Source: Treponema socranskii subsp. paredis ATCC 35535 (GTDB taxonomy: Bacteria; Spirochaetota; Spirochaetia; Treponematales; Treponemataceae). Taken from it: a stretch of DNA of 64,000 bases. Of this stretch, positions 25,563-34,622 are shown one piece after another. A model generated the notes under the pieces. That model was given only the letters and a program-made list of their open reading frames with translations. It did no database searches and had not been told where the DNA came from. Within the stretch, counting starts at the first letter, position 1. Each line of letters opens with the position of its first letter. Both the position numbers and the translations under genes were made by a program. The DNA lies in the NCBI GenBank assembly GCA_000413015.1, contig KE332516.1, forward strand, positions 124,001-188,000. Reading direction: 5' to 3'.

Positions 25563-28500
25563 TCATGTATTCACCGGCGCGAGCACCGGAGGACGGTTTC
25601 CCGCCGCGACGGGTTCGAAATCGGTAAAGCTTACCGCTCCTTCTGCCAAACGTATTTCGGGCTTTACGAGGGAGCCGTCGCTCATCACGATCATGCCCTC
25701 TTCGTTTTCATCGGGATGCTTCCCGATCGGCGCGTTCGACAGTAAAAGCTTCAAACGGTTGAGCTGATTGACTTCGCTCGAACCCGGATCGTAATCGATC
25801 GCGCTGATATTCGCGCCGGGAAAGCGCCGGCGGAGCTCTTTTATCATGCCCTTTCCGGTAACGTGATTCGGAAGGCAGGCAAAGGGCTGCACGCACGCGA
25901 TACTCGGCACTCCCGTTTTAATGAGTTCGACCATCTCCGCCGTGAGGAACCAGCCTTCGCCCGTGATGTTTCCGAGCTGTACGATGTCGTCGACGCTTTT
26001 CATCTGCTCGTATATCGTTTCGGGCGCGTCGAAGCGCCTGCTTTTGCGCAGGTACTTTTCAATCGGCTTTCTGAACGATTCCGTAAACCATACGAGAAGG
26101 CGCGCGATCGTTTCGGTCTTTTTCGGGAACGCAAGTTTTTCGTGGCGGAAAATGCCGGTCGAAAACGTATACAGGAAAAAGTTCACCATGTCGGGCATAA
26201 CCGCTTCCGCGCCTTCGCGCTCGATCGTATCGACGATCTGATTGTTCGCCGTCGGATGGAATTTGACGAGGATTTCTCCGACTATGCCGATGCGCGGTTT
26301 TTTGATCGGCAAAAGCGGCAGTACATCGAAATCGTCGATAATGTTTTTTACGAGTTTATGAAAACCGTGGATCGAAAGAGAACGCAGCTGAATCTCCGCC
26401 CTGCCGTTCCATTTTTCGTAAAGCGCGTTCGCCGAACCCTGCACTTTTTCGTAGGGACGCGTCCGGTACAAAACGCGCATGAGCACATCTCCTATCATCG
26501 AACTCATGATGAGCCGTTCGAGGAGAGGAAGCGTCACTTTAAATCCCGGATTTTGTTCGAGACCGTTCGCGTTCAGCGACAGTACGGGGATATGACCCCA
26601 GCCGGCATCGTTTAAAGCGCGCCTGATAAAGCCGATATAATTCGTCGCACGGCAGCCGCCTCCCGTCTGCGAAATGATGAGGGACGTGTGATTCAAATCA
26701 TACTTGCCCGATTCGAGGGCGGCGATCATTTGCCCCGTGACGAGGATCGACGGATAACACGCGTCGTTGTTGACGAATCTCAAACCGATATCGACGGCGC
26801 GCGGATCGACCGCATCGAGTACGACGAATTTATAACCGGAATATTCGAAGGCTTTTTGAAAGAGGCGGAAGTGGATCGGCGACATTTGAGGAGCGATGAT
26901 CGTGTGCGTGTACTTCATCTCTTTCGTAAACACCTGCTTTTGATACGAAGCGCTTTTTACGACGGGCTTTTGATGCCGCCTCTCGCGCTCCTTTACCGCG
27001 GCGATGAGCGAGCGTATGCGTATGCGTACCGCGCCCAAGTTCGAGCCTTCATCGATTTTAATAAGCGTATACATGCGTCCCTTTGCGCGCATGATTTCAT
27101 CGACCTGATCGGCCGTAACCGCGTCCAGCCCGCAGCCGAAACTCGTCAGCTGTACGAGTTCGATGTTCGGCATGCCGGCGACAAAGGAAGCCGCGCGGTA
27201 TAATCGATTGTGATACGTCCACTGATCGATGATGCGCAGCGGCCGCTCGATGCTGCCCAAATGCGCAACGCTGTCTTCGGTAAAAACCGCAAGCCCCAAA
27301 TCGTTTATGAGTTCGGGGATGCCGTGGTTGATTTCGGGATCGAGGTGATACGGACGGCCTGCGAGCACGATGCCGTTTGCACCGCGCCTGATCGTCTCTT
27401 CGATCGCTTCGATACCCTTTTCTTCCGTATCGCGCCGGAACTTTTCCTGTTCCGCCCACGCTTCGTCCACCGCGCGCGCGATGCGCTCTTTTGTCAATTT
27501 CGGAAAGTGCGGAATAAGCTCTTCGGTCAAGCGCACGGCAAGACGGTCTTTGTCGTAAATCGGCAAAAACGGATCCATATACAAAATGGAAGAGTCCTGT
27601 CTGAGCGAATCGATATTGTTGCGCAGCACTTCGGGATAGCTTGTGACGATGGGACAATTATAGTGATTGCCCGCAGTCGAATCTTCCTGCAGTTCGTAGG
27701 GCGCGCAGGGATAGAAAATAAATTTTATACCCTGCTGTAAAAGGCTTTCGACGTGTCCGTGAGAAATTTTTCCCGGATAGCACACCGACTCCGACGGAAT
27801 CGTTTCAAGCCCTTTTTCGTAAACCGTGCGCGACGATCGGGAGGAAAGGCGCACGCGGAAACCGAGCGCAGTAAAAAACGTAAACCACAGCGGATAATTT
27901 TCGTACATATTGAGTACGCGCGGGATGCCGACTTCTCCCATCGGCGCATCTTCGGCGCGGAGCGGAACGTAATCGTTAAAAAGCCGCGCGTATTTCCATG
28001 CGAACATATTGGGAAGCTTCGCTTCTTTTCCGGCCGCGGCATTCGTCGCTTTTTTATTGCTCGCGTCGAGAACATTACCGTCGAGTTCGGCTCCCCGTTC
28101 GCAGCGGTTGCCCGTTACGAACTTCCGCTCGAAGCCGCCGGTACTGAACGTATTGATCGTCAAAAGACAGTTGTTTTGGCATTTGCCGCAGCGGCGGAGA
28201 TCGAGCTTTACGCTGAACGAATCGAGATCCGAAAGCGTGGCGATGCCCGAACGGATTTCATGCCGAGGAGCACCGGGTCCCTCTTCGGGCTTCGGAGCCG
28301 AAAGATCGAGCCACTGATCGTAGGCGATGAGCGCCGAACCGTAGGCCCCCATGAGGCCCGCAACGTCGGGACGGAACACATGCACGCCCGAAATATTTTC
28401 GAACGCGCGCAGCACGGCGTCATTGTTGAACGTACCGCCCTGCACGACGACTTTCGTGCCGATGTCGCTCGCTTTGCGCAATTTAATAACTTTGAAAAGC

Positions 28501-30122
28501 GCGTTTTTAATAACCGAATACGAAAGACCTGCGGAGATGTCGGCGACGGACGCGCCTTCTTTTTGCGCCTGTTTGACGCGGCTGTTCATAAATACGGTAC
28601 ACCGGCTTCCCAAGTCGACGGGCTTTTCGGCGAGCAGCGCCCTTTTGCTGAACTCGCGCACATCCATACCCATCGTACGCGCAAAGTTGTCGAGAAAGCT
28701 GCCGCAGCCGGAAGAGCAGGCTTCGTTCAATTGAATGGAAACGATGGCGCCGTCTTTCATGCGAAGGCATTTCATATCCTGCCCGCCGATGTCGAGCAAA
28801 AATTCGACGCCCGGCACGAAAAAGTCCGCCGCGCGGAAATGCGTTATCGTTTCTACTTCGCCCGCATCGACGTTGAGCGCCGCCTGAAAGAGCGCTTCTC
28901 CGTAACCGGTCGAAACCGCGCGCGCGATGTACACGTCTTTCGGAAGCCTCGCATACAAGCCTTTTAAAACTTTGACGGCAAGGTCTACGGGATTGCCCGC
29001 GTTCGCCGCATAAAAATCCCACAGTATCCTTCCTTCCTGATCGATGAGCACCGCTTTCGTCGTCGTGGAACCCGCATCAAGGCCGAGAAAGACGGGACCC
29101 TTGACACTATCCAAATCGCCTCGCTTCGCTTTTTCTTTTGCATGCCGACTGACAAATTCGTCGAGATCGCTTTGACTTTTAAACAGCGGCTCCAAACGCT
29201 GCACTTCGCTGAGTTCCGCGCCGACGAGGTTCGAAAGACTGCTTCTGAAATCGGCGACCGTCGGAAAAGCAAAATCCGGCATACCCGAATAGCGGCGGTC
29301 TGCCGAATACGCGCAGCCCTGCGCAACGAAAAGTTGGGAATTTTCCGGGACGATGATTTCGTCGTCTTTTAATTTCAGCGTAACGATAAAGCGTTCACGC
29401 AGCTGATCCATAAAGTGGAGCGGGCCGCCCAAAAACGCGACGTGACCGCGTATGGGCTTTCCGCACGCAAGACCGGAAATCGTTTGGTTGACGACGGCTT
29501 GAAAAATGGACGCGGCGATATCTTCGCGGCGGGCGCCTTCATTGATGAGCGGCTGCACGTCGGTTTTCGCAAAAACGCCGCAACGCGCGGCAATCGGGTA
29601 GATCGTGTGCGCGTCTTTTGCAAGCGTATTGAGGCCGTCGGCATCCGTTTCAAGGAGAGCGGCCATCTGATCGATAAAAGCTCCGGTACCGCCCGCGCAC
29701 GTACCGTTCATGCGCTGTTCGACCCCGCCTTTAAAATACGTAATCTTCGCATCTTCACCGCCGAGTTCGATGACGACATCGGTGAGCGGGATGATCGTTT
29801 TGACGGCAGTCGTCGCCGCGATGACTTCCTGAATAAACGGAACGGAAAGCCACTGCGACACGGACAATCCGCCCGAGCCGGTCACTTTGACGGTAACCGC
29901 CCGCTCCGCTCCTCCCGCGATATTTTTTTCGAGAAAGTCGAGTGCTTGATTTACGACGGATATGATCGTGCTGCGGATATCGGCGCGGTGACGTTCGTAG
30001 TCGCTGTATATGAGCGTATCGTCGTCGTCGAGTACGGCGATCTTTACGGTCGTCGAGCCGACATCGATGCCGATACGGATCGGAAGCAATTCATTATGGA
30101 AAGCGGTCTGTGTTACTGCCAT
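25563..30122 (-). CDS. 2-hydroxyacyl-CoA dehydratase activase-related protein (BcrAD/BadFG plus DUF2229)
   Basis: This 1519-residue cytoplasmic protein has two ASKHA ATPase domains: the first begins IGIDVGSTTVK near residue 17 with CAGGTGAF near 145, and the second begins LGLDAGSTTTK near 347 with NEACSSGCGSF. The paired cysteines match the [4Fe-4S] ligands of HgdC/BcrAD activases, which inject an ATP-driven electron into 2-hydroxyacyl-CoA dehydratases. A DUF2229 domain (ENYPLWFTFF, ESVCYPGKISHGH) and an HgdB-like C-terminus follow. Such giant fusions are common in anaerobes and their substrate is unknown. AAGGAA precedes the ATG. No separate dehydratase subunits are adjacent. Confidence 0.9.
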   Translation of the reverse strand: MAVTQTAFHNELLPIRIGIDVGSTTVKIAVLDDDDTLIYSDYERHRADIRSTIISVVNQALDFLEKNIAGGAERAVTVKVTGSGGLSVSQWLSVPFIQEVIAATTAVKTIIPLTDVVIELGGEDAKITYFKGGVEQRMNGTCAGGTGAFIDQMAALLETDADGLNTLAKDAHTIYPIAARCGVFAKTDVQPLINEGARREDIAASIFQAVVNQTISGLACGKPIRGHVAFLGGPLHFMDQLRERFIVTLKLKDDEIIVPENSQLFVAQGCAYSADRRYSGMPDFAFPTVADFRSSLSNLVGAELSEVQRLEPLFKSQSDLDEFVSRHAKEKAKRGDLDSVKGPVFLGLDAGSTTTKAVLIDQEGRILWDFYAANAGNPVDLAVKVLKGLYARLPKDVYIARAVSTGYGEALFQAALNVDAGEVETITHFRAADFFVPGVEFLLDIGGQDMKCLRMKDGAIVSIQLNEACSSGCGSFLDNFARTMGMDVREFSKRALLAEKPVDLGSRCTVFMNSRVKQAQKEGASVADISAGLSYSVIKNALFKVIKLRKASDIGTKVVVQGGTFNNDAVLRAFENISGVHVFRPDVAGLMGAYGSALIAYDQWLDLSAPKPEEGPGAPRHEIRSGIATLSDLDSFSVKLDLRRCGKCQNNCLLTINTFSTGGFERKFVTGNRCERGAELDGNVLDASNKKATNAAAGKEAKLPNMFAWKYARLFNDYVPLRAEDAPMGEVGIPRVLNMYENYPLWFTFFTALGFRVRLSSRSSRTVYEKGLETIPSESVCYPGKISHGHVESLLQQGIKFIFYPCAPYELQEDSTAGNHYNCPIVTSYPEVLRNNIDSLRQDSSILYMDPFLPIYDKDRLAVRLTEELIPHFPKLTKERIARAVDEAWAEQEKFRRDTEEKGIEAIEETIRRGANGIVLAGRPYHLDPEINHGIPELINDLGLAVFTEDSVAHLGSIERPLRIIDQWTYHNRLYRAASFVAGMPNIELVQLTSFGCGLDAVTADQVDEIMRAKGRMYTLIKIDEGSNLGAVRIRIRSLIAAVKERERRHQKPVVKSASYQKQVFTKEMKYTHTIIAPQMSPIHFRLFQKAFEYSGYKFVVLDAVDPRAVDIGLRFVNNDACYPSILVTGQMIAALESGKYDLNHTSLIISQTGGGCRATNYIGFIRRALNDAGWGHIPVLSLNANGLEQNPGFKVTLPLLERLIMSSMIGDVLMRVLYRTRPYEKVQGSANALYEKWNGRAEIQLRSLSIHGFHKLVKNIIDDFDVLPLLPIKKPRIGIVGEILVKFHPTANNQIVDTIEREGAEAVMPDMVNFFLYTFSTGIFRHEKLAFPKKTETIARLLVWFTESFRKPIEKYLRKSRRFDAPETIYEQMKSVDDIVQLGNITGEGWFLTAEMVELIKTGVPSIACVQPFACLPNHVTGKGMIKELRRRFPGANISAIDYDPGSSEVNQLNRLKLLLSNAPIGKHPDENEEGMIVMSDGSLVKPEIRLAEGAVSFTDFEPVAAGNRPPVLAPVNT

Positions 30123-30160
30123 AAATTCCTTATTAATTCTCTCCCATTTTAACTCTCTCT

Positions 30161-30190
30161 ATTATAATAGTAGTAAAGCCTAAAATAGGC
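30161..30190 (-). promoter_or_regulatory. Candidate promoter and palindrome upstream of the activase gene
   Basis: A -10 TATAAT at 30166-30161 lies 39 bp before the ATG. The -35 position has no good hexamer but is overlapped by the palindrome GCCTA-AAA-TAGGC (30178-30190), which could be an activator or repressor site. Confidence 0.4.
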
Positions 30191-30220
30191 AAGTTGAACG
30201 ATTTTGCAAATAGACGGCAG

Positions 30221-30299
30221 GTGCGATCTTATGCGCACATACGGTACCGTAAAAGATCCGCGCAATCCGCCGCGCGCATAAGGCGCAAGCGAATCGCAC
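30221..30299. repeat. Nested inverted repeats downstream of hcp
   Basis: GTGCGAT (30221-30227) pairs with ATCGCAC (30293-30299), TTATGCGC (30229-30236) pairs with GCGCATAA (30274-30281), and the perfect 12-bp palindrome TACGGTACCGTA sits at 30240-30251. The block follows the hcp stop by about 10 bp and probably terminates hcp transcription. It could also act as a protein site for the activase promoter. Confidence 0.5.
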
Positions 30300-30309
30300 G
30301 ATATTCGAT

Positions 30310-31947
30310 TTATTCGCCTAAAAACAATTTTAAATCGTCGTCGACGGTGCCGATCGTTGCAAGACCGAAATTCTTTACGAGCACGTTCAAAACGTTCGGC
30401 GACAAAAACGCAGGGAGCGTGGGTCCCACGTGAATGTTTTTTACGCCGAGATACAAAAGCGCAAGGAGCACGATGACGGCCTTTTGTTCGTACCACGCGA
30501 TATTGAACGCGAGCGGCAGTTTATTGATATCGTCGAGACCGAAAATCTCTTTGAGTTTGAGCGCGATGAGCGCAAGCGAATACGAATCGTTGCACTGCCC
30601 CGCATCCAAAACGCGAGGAATACCGCCGATATCGCCGAGATTCAATTTATTGTATTTGTACTTTGCGCAGCCCGCCGTCAAAATGACGACGTCTTTCGGA
30701 AGCCGCTTTGCAAATTCGGTATAGTATTCGCGCGACTTCATCCTTCCGTCGCAGCCGCCCATCGCGATGAATTTTCTGATCGCACCGGATTTTACCGCAT
30801 CGACGATTTTATCGGCAAGCGCAAAAACCTGCTCGTGCGCGAATCCTCCGACAATCGTTCCGCTTTCGATCTCTTCAGGCGCTTCGCAGCTTTTCGCCTG
30901 TTCGATGATCGCCGAAAAATCTTTTTTTTCGCCGTATGCGCCCGGAATGTGACGGCAGCCGGGAACGCCCGTCGCGCCCGTCGTCCACAAGCGGTCTTTG
31001 TAACTGTCGGGAGGAATCACGACACAGTTCGTCGTCATCAAAATGGGACCGTGAAATTTTTCGAATTCTTCTTTTTGTTTCCACCACGCGTTTCCGTAGT
31101 TTCCGACAAAGTGCGGATATTTTTTAAACGCGGGATAGTAATTCGCCGGAAGCATTTCGGAATGCGTGTACACGTCGACGCCCGTCCCCTGCGTCTGCTC
31201 CAAAAGCATTTCCATATCTTTCATATCGTGTCCCGAAATCAAAATGCCGGGATTTTTCCGCACGCCGATATTGACCGTCGTCGCTTCGGGATTTCCGTAG
31301 GCGCCCGTATTCGCTTTATCCAAAAGCGCCATACCCTGAACGCCGTATTTTCCCGTTTCAAGCGTAAGGGCGACCAAATCGTCGACCGAAAGACTTTCAT
31401 CGAGCGTTTTCGAAAGCGCCTTTTGAATAAAGGCGTCGACTTCTTCATCATCCTGCAAGAGCGCGTTCGCATGCTTCGAATACGCAGCCAACCCTTTCAA
31501 ACCGTATATGATAAGTTCGCGCAGAGAGCGAACGTCTTCATCGCTCGTCGCAAGAACGCCGACCGTCGAAGCTTTCGCATCGAAACTCGAAACATCGCCT
31601 TTCCATGTCGCAGCTTCCGGAAGACCATCCCCGCCCGATACTGAAGGCAAAAGACGCTCGGTCACAGAGAGCGTCTCTTCGATCCGTTTAATAATCGACT
31701 CTCTGTCGAAGTTCGCATTCGTAATCGTCGTAAATAAATTGAGCGTTACGAGATGATTGACGTCTTTACTTACCTGCTGTCCCGCTTGGCGCATCTTCGT
31801 CGTTACGCACGAAAGCCCCTTCGTCACATAGATAAGCAAATCCTGCATCGCCGCCACATCGGGCTTTTTACCGCAGACACCCGAAACGGTGCAGCCTTTG
31901 CCGCCCGCAGTTTCCTGACATTGGAAACAAAACATCTTAGCATCCAT
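30310..31947 (-). CDS. hcp: Hydroxylamine reductase / hybrid-cluster protein Hcp
   Basis: This 545-residue cytoplasmic iron-sulfur enzyme has N-terminal cluster ligands Cys7, Cys10, Cys19 and Cys25 (Cx2Cx8Cx5C), the spacing of the [4Fe-4S] class in strict anaerobes. Hybrid-cluster residues are recognisable in [30 protein letters not shown] and the WYEQKAV segment. Hcp reduces hydroxylamine in vitro and nitric oxide to N2O in vivo in studied bacteria, so it is a nitrosative-stress enzyme. ATG at 31947 is chosen because the protein opens with the conserved MFCFQCQ motif and GGAG lies upstream. A Crp/Fnr gene is divergent from it, and a structured RNA-like block lies between them. Confidence 0.95.
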   Translation of the reverse strand: MDAKMFCFQCQETAGGKGCTVSGVCGKKPDVAAMQDLLIYVTKGLSCVTTKMRQAGQQVSKDVNHLVTLNLFTTITNANFDRESIIKRIEETLSVTERLLPSVSGGDGLPEAATWKGDVSSFDAKASTVGVLATSDEDVRSLRELIIYGLKGLAAYSKHANALLQDDEEVDAFIQKALSKTLDESLSVDDLVALTLETGKYGVQGMALLDKANTGAYGNPEATTVNIGVRKNPGILISGHDMKDMEMLLEQTQGTGVDVYTHSEMLPANYYPAFKKYPHFVGNYGNAWWKQKEEFEKFHGPILMTTNCVVIPPDSYKDRLWTTGATGVPGCRHIPGAYGEKKDFSAIIEQAKSCEAPEEIESGTIVGGFAHEQVFALADKIVDAVKSGAIRKFIAMGGCDGRMKSREYYTEFAKRLPKDVVILTAGCAKYKYNKLNLGDIGGIPRVLDAGQCNDSYSLALIALKLKEIFGLDDINKLPLAFNIAWYEQKAVIVLLALLYLGVKNIHVGPTLPAFLSPNVLNVLVKNFGLATIGTVDDDLKLFLGE

Positions 31948-32042
31948 AATAAGACACTCCTTGTTCTTCTGTATAATTTCGTACTGTATATTCAGGATAA
32001 CCGTACCGGAATCTATATCCTTTAAAAGACAGCGTGTAATGC

Positions 32043-32197
32043 AAAAAATCGGCTGCACTCCCGGCAGCAGCCCTGCCGTTCACCGCGGCTGACCGTGATC
32101 GGAATCGGACTGCGCAATCTCTTTTTACAAAGAGATTGCTTGCCATCGGTCAGAGCGGCTCGGCGGCAGTCCCGCTGCCTCGCGTTCCGCCTTTTTT
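32043..32197. ncRNA. Rod-like structured element with terminators at both ends (hcp leader or small RNA)
   Basis: Paired segments form one long bulged rod: GGCAGC 32063-32068 with 32174-32179, CTGCCG 32073-32078 with 32164-32169, CCGC 32083-32086 with 32155-32158, CTGACCG 32089-32095 with 32147-32153, and an 11-bp tip (GCAATCTCTTT 32114-32124 with 32129-32139, TTAC loop). On the minus strand GGCTGC/GCAGCC (32072-32051) is followed by six T residues; on the plus strand GGCGG/CCGCC (32162-32191) is followed by six T residues. Both terminators use bases of the rod, so they are mutually exclusive with it, like an attenuator. The strand is not resolved, no known riboswitch family was recognised, and a 6S-like RNA is a weak alternative. 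Confidence 0.4.
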
Positions 32198-32374
32198 ATG
32201 TAATCATACGCTTCCTTTCCGCATATACATTTCCGCTGCGGTTACCCTGCCCTTACAATTCAAACGCTTGCGCTTGCAGTTAGAGTATACTAAAATGACG
32301 CATGCGATGATGTGGTAAAAACCACGCCGATTTCATATCGATTTTATCGGGCAGTGCGGCGCAAGGAGGCGCAA

Positions 32375-33049
32375 GTGGATACGGCGATGCTTCGTTCGCT
32401 GAAAATCTTCAACGGCATGGATGAAAAAGAAACCGTACGTGCGGCGGCCGCGCTCGGTGTGTGCGAGCGCGCATATAAAAAAGGCGAAATTATCTTCCAT
32501 ACGGGAAACACGATCGATACGATGGGCATGGTGCTTTCGGGCAGCGTCATCATCGAAAACAACGATCTGTGGGGCAACCGGACGATACTCGGCTACATCG
32601 GCAAAGGACAGTTTTTCGGAGAAACCTACGCGCTTTTGGAAAACACCGTACTCCTCGTTGATGCGTGCGCGAACGAAGACAGCCGCATCGTATTTTTTAA
32701 AATCGGTACCGTCCGGCGCTTAGCGGCAAGCGGAGAGCCGTGGCTCGTAAAACTTTTGTCGAATCTCCTTACGATTTCCGTCCGTAAAAATATCGCTCTG
32801 TCGGAGCGGAGTTTTCACACCGCCCGCAAAACGAGCCGCGCAAAACTCCTGTCGTATCTGAATTTCATTTCACTGAAAAAGAAAAGCACCGAATTCGACA
32901 TCCCCTTCGACCGACAGCAGCTCGCCGACTATCTCAACCTCGAACGGACGGCGCTTTCGAAAGAACTCGGGAAAATGCAAAACGACGGTCTCATCACGTT
33001 CCGAAAAAATCACTTCGTGCTGAACAAAACGAAGTCACAGAAAAAATAG
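32375..33049 (+). CDS. Crp/Fnr-family transcription regulator (HcpR-like by context)
   Basis: This 224-residue DNA-binding protein has an N-terminal cyclic-nucleotide-binding-type beta barrel (residues of about 10-120, including GKGQFFGETYALLEN) and a C-terminal helix-turn-helix with the recognition region QQLADYLNLERTALSKELGK near 180-200. The four-cysteine cluster of FNR is absent, leaving only two cysteines. Its divergent position next to hcp resembles HcpR/DNR-type regulators of nitrosative-stress genes, so it probably controls hcp; this is inferred from context. The start GTG at 32375 is chosen because AAGGAGG lies 5 nt upstream; an in-frame upstream start at 32312 has no ribosome-binding site. 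Confidence 0.85.
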   Translation: MDTAMLRSLKIFNGMDEKETVRAAAALGVCERAYKKGEIIFHTGNTIDTMGMVLSGSVIIENNDLWGNRTILGYIGKGQFFGETYALLENTVLLVDACANEDSRIVFFKIGTVRRLAASGEPWLVKLLSNLLTISVRKNIALSERSFHTARKTSRAKLLSYLNFISLKKKSTEFDIPFDRQQLADYLNLERTALSKELGKMQNDGLITFRKNHFVLNKTKSQKK

Positions 33050-33124
33050 AGGCGATCCCAACACTCGCATCTTTTATCAATGTATGATTCTATTTCGCCG
33101 TTTGCCCTTGTTTTCATTGCGCGC

Positions 33125-33164
33125 ATAAAAAACGCCGACCGAATCCGCAAAGGAATCGATCGGC
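33125..33164 (-). terminator. Terminator after the LRR lipoprotein gene (copy 1 of a repeated terminator)
   Basis: On the minus strand CGCCGATCG and CGGTCGGCG form an imperfect stem ending in six T residues (complement of A at 33132-33127). Its sequence is nearly identical to 34228-34266. Confidence 0.65.
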
Positions 33165-33173
33165 GCCGAATTT

Positions 33174-33220
33174 AATCGCGCGGCGTTTGAAGTTTCGAAC
33201 TCCGATGCCGCGCGATTTTG
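33174..33220. terminator. Bidirectional hairpin between crp-like and LRR genes
   Basis: AATCGCGCGGC at 33174-33184 pairs perfectly with GCCGCGCGATT at 33207-33217, followed on the plus strand by TTG. It lies between convergent stops. Confidence 0.65.
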
Positions 33221-33242
33221 CAAACTATGTTTTCAGCCGCGC

Positions 33243-34085
33243 TCAGTCGGCTGCTTCTTTGAATTTATCCCCAGTCGTGCCCATATCCCCCGCAGCGGCG
33301 GTATAATCGCCGAGCTTTCCTTTCGGCACGGTGATGCTGCCCGTACCCAGAGCAGGACAATTGTCAAAAGCCAGATTAAACGAACCCGAAACGTAATTAC
33401 ATTTGAGTGTAACGGCTGGGAGCTTGGAACAACCGTTAAAACAGTTGAACATCGTATTGACTGCAGCCGGAACGACGGGCGCATTTGTCAATTCCGTACA
33501 TCTGGCAAAACAAAAACCGAGAGTCGTAACGCTTTCCGGCACGGCGGGCGCCGTCGTCAAACTGGTACAACCGTCAAAACAACTATGCATCGTCGTAACG
33601 CCGCTCGGAATGCTCGGCGCTCCCGTCAATCCGGTACATTCAACAAAACAGCCGCTCATATCGGTAACACCGGCAGGAATATTTTCAACCGAAACAATAT
33701 TTTCACACGTAGCAAAACAGTTTGTCATTGATGTACCGGCCGCAACACTTGAGGGCAATTTAAGCGCGATCTTTTTACCGGAAGCTTTCAACACAGCTCC
33801 CAAGGCACTCGGCGTATAAGTCCCCATCATGTTGGTACCTGTTAAACCCACAGCCGGTATGGTTCCCGTTATTTCGATATAGTTGACTTCGGTCGAAGAA
33901 GCGCCTGCAAGGTAGCCGGCCAAATCGCCGTAAGCAACCGCTGTGTACTGCGAAGAAGTTCCGCCGCCCCCGCTGTCAGAAGGGCCTTTACAACCGGTCA
34001 ACGCGCTTAAAACCAACAGGATACCGCCGAGCAATACCCCCCCCTTGTATACTTTTGTATACGATTTTGAATTTTTCGTATTCAT
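33243..34085 (-). CDS. BspA-like leucine-rich-repeat lipoprotein
   Basis: This 280-residue lipoprotein has a signal peptide ending in lipobox LTGC (Cys32), then a Gly/Ser-rich linker (about 35-45). Tandem BspA/LRR_5-type repeats of about 23 residues follow, with consensus VTxMxxCFxxCTxLTxAPxVP, at least five copies between about residues 125 and 240. Such proteins sit on the outer surface in oral treponemes and Bacteroidota and bind host proteins or other bacteria. The short C-terminal region ends the repeat with VPKGKLGDY. ATG at 34085 is chosen for AGGAGG 5 nt upstream; the in-frame start at 34142 has none. It is flanked by two near-identical terminators, suggesting a cassette. Confidence 0.85.
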   Translation of the reverse strand: MNTKNSKSYTKVYKGGVLLGGILLVLSALTGCKGPSDSGGGGTSSQYTAVAYGDLAGYLAGASSTEVNYIEITGTIPAVGLTGTNMMGTYTPSALGAVLKASGKKIALKLPSSVAAGTSMTNCFATCENIVSVENIPAGVTDMSGCFVECTGLTGAPSIPSGVTTMHSCFDGCTSLTTAPAVPESVTTLGFCFARCTELTNAPVVPAAVNTMFNCFNGCSKLPAVTLKCNYVSGSFNLAFDNCPALGTGSITVPKGKLGDYTAAAGDMGTTGDKFKEAAD

Positions 34086-34155
34086 AAACACCTCCTGATA
34101 TTGTGTCGAATACACATAATACACCCGCATTACGGGTATCACATCGTATTTTTAT

Positions 34156-34184
34156 AATATAACGCATTTTTGATTTTTTTCCAA
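34156..34184 (-). promoter_or_regulatory. Promoter of the LRR lipoprotein gene
   Basis: -35 TTGGAA at 34184-34179, an A-rich 17-bp spacer and -10 TATATT at 34161-34156. The leader contains a small hairpin (CCCG/CGGG near 34123-34139) before the AGGAGG site. Confidence 0.65.
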
Positions 34185-34227
34185 ATACTTTGCACGCATA
34201 TCAAAAACGCAGATTCCGTTTTCATGT

Positions 34228-34266
34228 ATAAAAAACGCCGACCGCTTCCAAAGGAATCGATCGGCG
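34228..34266 (-). terminator. Terminator, copy 2 (after the hydrolase remnant)
   Basis: Minus-strand stem CGCCGATCGATTCC with GGAAGCGGTCGGCG, then six T residues. It shares an identical 17-base left arm and 17-base right arm with copy 1 at 33125-33164, in the same orientation about 1.1 kb away. Confidence 0.7.
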
Positions 34267-34289
34267 TCTTACGGACGATCATGCAGGCG

Positions 34290-34586
34290 GAGCAGACTCA
34301 CCTTGATGTGCGCACGGTTCCCAGCCGGCCCAGCATAGTGTCCGGCACGAGGCGGCTGTTTCCGCATTGACAGTGGTTCGACGCCGCTTCTTTGTCGGTG
34401 AACAGTCTGAACGTTACCGATTTTGCACCGGTGAGCGCATCGATTTCTTCGCGGTATAAATGCCAATCGATAAAGTGATCTTTTGCGCCGTGCAAAATGT
34501 TTGTGCGCTTGCGGCTCGTCGTAGCGCGCCCGAAAGACAATGCGGCCGTCTTTATATATCATACCGTTTTTTATGTCCGCTCGCAT
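34290..34586 (-). pseudogene. Remnant of an alpha/beta hydrolase (C-terminal end, frameshifted)
   Basis: Two overlapping minus-strand frames give hydrolase-like text. Frame 34540-34298 contains NILHGAKDHFIDWHLY (the usual strand before the catalytic Asp) and TDKEAASNHCQCGN, matching the EGAxxHCQxGN end of acyl-esterase/dienelactone-hydrolase-like proteins with the catalytic His. The other frame continues upstream with MIYKDGRIVFRARYDEPQ. No nucleophile elbow (GxSxG) or full N-terminus exists before the flavodoxin gene, so this appears to be a degraded 3' end of about 100 codons. Coordinates are approximate. The alternative is a chance ORF, which the conserved tail makes less likely. Confidence 0.5.
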
Positions 34587-34622
34587 TTTGAAAGCCTGCC
34601 GCGCCCGCTTTAGCGGCCGGTA

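Noticed and set aside
32051-32197. Cobalamin, moco, GEMM or SRP RNA in the hcp/crp gap
   Set aside because: I looked for their conserved loops (for example the B12 box and GEMM core) and did not find them; only short coincidental matches were seen.
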